A stretch of 5,829 nucleotides of DNA from Pseudomonadota bacterium (GTDB lineage: Bacteria > Pseudomonadota > Gammaproteobacteria > Burkholderiales > SG8-39): assembly GCA_021825225.1 (NCBI GenBank), contig JAKAIH010000194.1, positions 1 to 5,829 on the forward strand, given 5' to 3'. Numbering within the stretch: position 1 is the stretch's first letter; every line of letters starts with the position of its first letter. A program made the translations under genes and the position numbers. The notes beneath the pieces are model-generated. The model worked only from the letters and a program-made list of their open reading frames with translations, searched no databases and was not told the origin of the DNA. Below are positions 5,512 to 5,829 of this stretch, in pieces.

Positions 5512-5829
5512 ATGTCGGATATTCTCAAGAAAATTCTCGCGCACAAAGCCGACGAAGTCGCCGCGGCCAAGCGCGAGCGGCCGCTGGAGCGCGTGCGTGA
5601 GGCGGCGCGGGCGGCGCCGCCACCGCGCGACTTTGTCGGCGCGCTCCGGTCAAAGATTGCGGCGGGTCAGGCGGCGGTGATCGCCGAGATCAAGAAAGCC
5701 AGCCCGAGCAAGGGGCTGCTGCGCGCGGATTTCGATCCCGCCGCGATCGCGGCGAGCTATGCCGCGCACGGGGCAGCCTGCCTGTCGGTGTTGACCGACT
5801 GCGAATTCTTTCAGGGCGCGCCGCAATAC
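5512..5829 (+). CDS. trpC: Indole-3-glycerol-phosphate synthase, N-terminal 106 residues, runs off the window
   Basis: Open to the window edge, so about 40 percent of a typical 260-residue enzyme. It closes the indole ring of 1-(o-carboxyphenylamino)-1-deoxyribulose 5-phosphate to form indole-3-glycerol phosphate. Seen: the N-terminal helix [15 protein letters not shown] (2-16) typical of TrpC, then the first barrel strand and substrate loop [16 protein letters not shown] (55-70) with Glu59 and Lys61 corresponding to the catalytic pair of the family, and [12 protein letters not shown] (91-102). Residues 20-40 are rich in Arg, Ala and Pro and are family-variable. No clear ribosome site precedes the ATG, which lies 9 bp after the trpD stop; coupled translation is likely. 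Whether a trpF domain is fused at the C-terminus cannot be seen. Confidence 0.96.
   Translation, partial: MSDILKKILAHKADEVAAAKRERPLERVREAARAAPPPRDFVGALRSKIAAGQAAVIAEIKKASPSKGLLRADFDPAAIAASYAAHGAACLSVLTDCEFFQGAPQY

Noticed and set aside
4348..5544. Long minus-strand open frame opposite trpD
   Set aside because: 398 codons without known motifs, antisense to an intact trpD; a typical GC-driven shadow frame.

Overview
The window is a high-GC, gene-dense chromosomal segment. It most likely comes from a betaproteobacterium; the genus cannot be fixed from sequence alone. The basis is gene content and order: an MltA-type lipoprotein and apaG on one strand, facing away from rpe-gph-trpE-trpG-trpD-trpC on the other. 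This arrangement is known from many Betaproteobacteria. Unfused trpG, trpD and trpC, and a TrpE that keeps its feedback motif, fit the same group.

Left part (1-787). The 5' end of an mltA-like murein transglycosylase gene runs leftward out of the window. A 35-residue single-pass membrane protein starts on the opposite strand, and its ATG shares a CATG with the mltA ATG. Then comes apaG on the minus strand, convergent with the small gene. The 107-bp gap between apaG and rpe holds candidate -10 boxes for both directions and a 10-bp direct repeat spaced 30 bp apart. The apaG box sits so close to its ATG that the mRNA may be leaderless.

Middle part (895-2412). rpe (ribulose-phosphate 3-epimerase) and gph (phosphoglycolate phosphatase) lie 7 bp apart and form a carbon-metabolism pair. 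The 149-bp gap before trpE is the most informative stretch. An extended -10 promoter lies in the 3' end of gph. A GTG-started 22-codon reading frame overlaps the gph stop codon and contains four Trp codons, three of them at every third codon. It is followed by inverted repeats and T-rich tracts just before the trpE ribosome binding site. I read this as an unannotated trp leader peptide with a transcription attenuator.

Right part (2413-5829). trpE and trpG encode the two anthranilate synthase subunits, trpD encodes anthranilate phosphoribosyltransferase, and the start of trpC encodes indole-3-glycerol-phosphate synthase. They are tightly spaced (2, 10 and 9 bp) and form one operon from chorismate to indole-3-glycerol phosphate. 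trpC is cut by the window edge after 106 codons. No mobile element, CRISPR array, tRNA or rRNA was seen, and no stretch over 300 bp lacks a gene.
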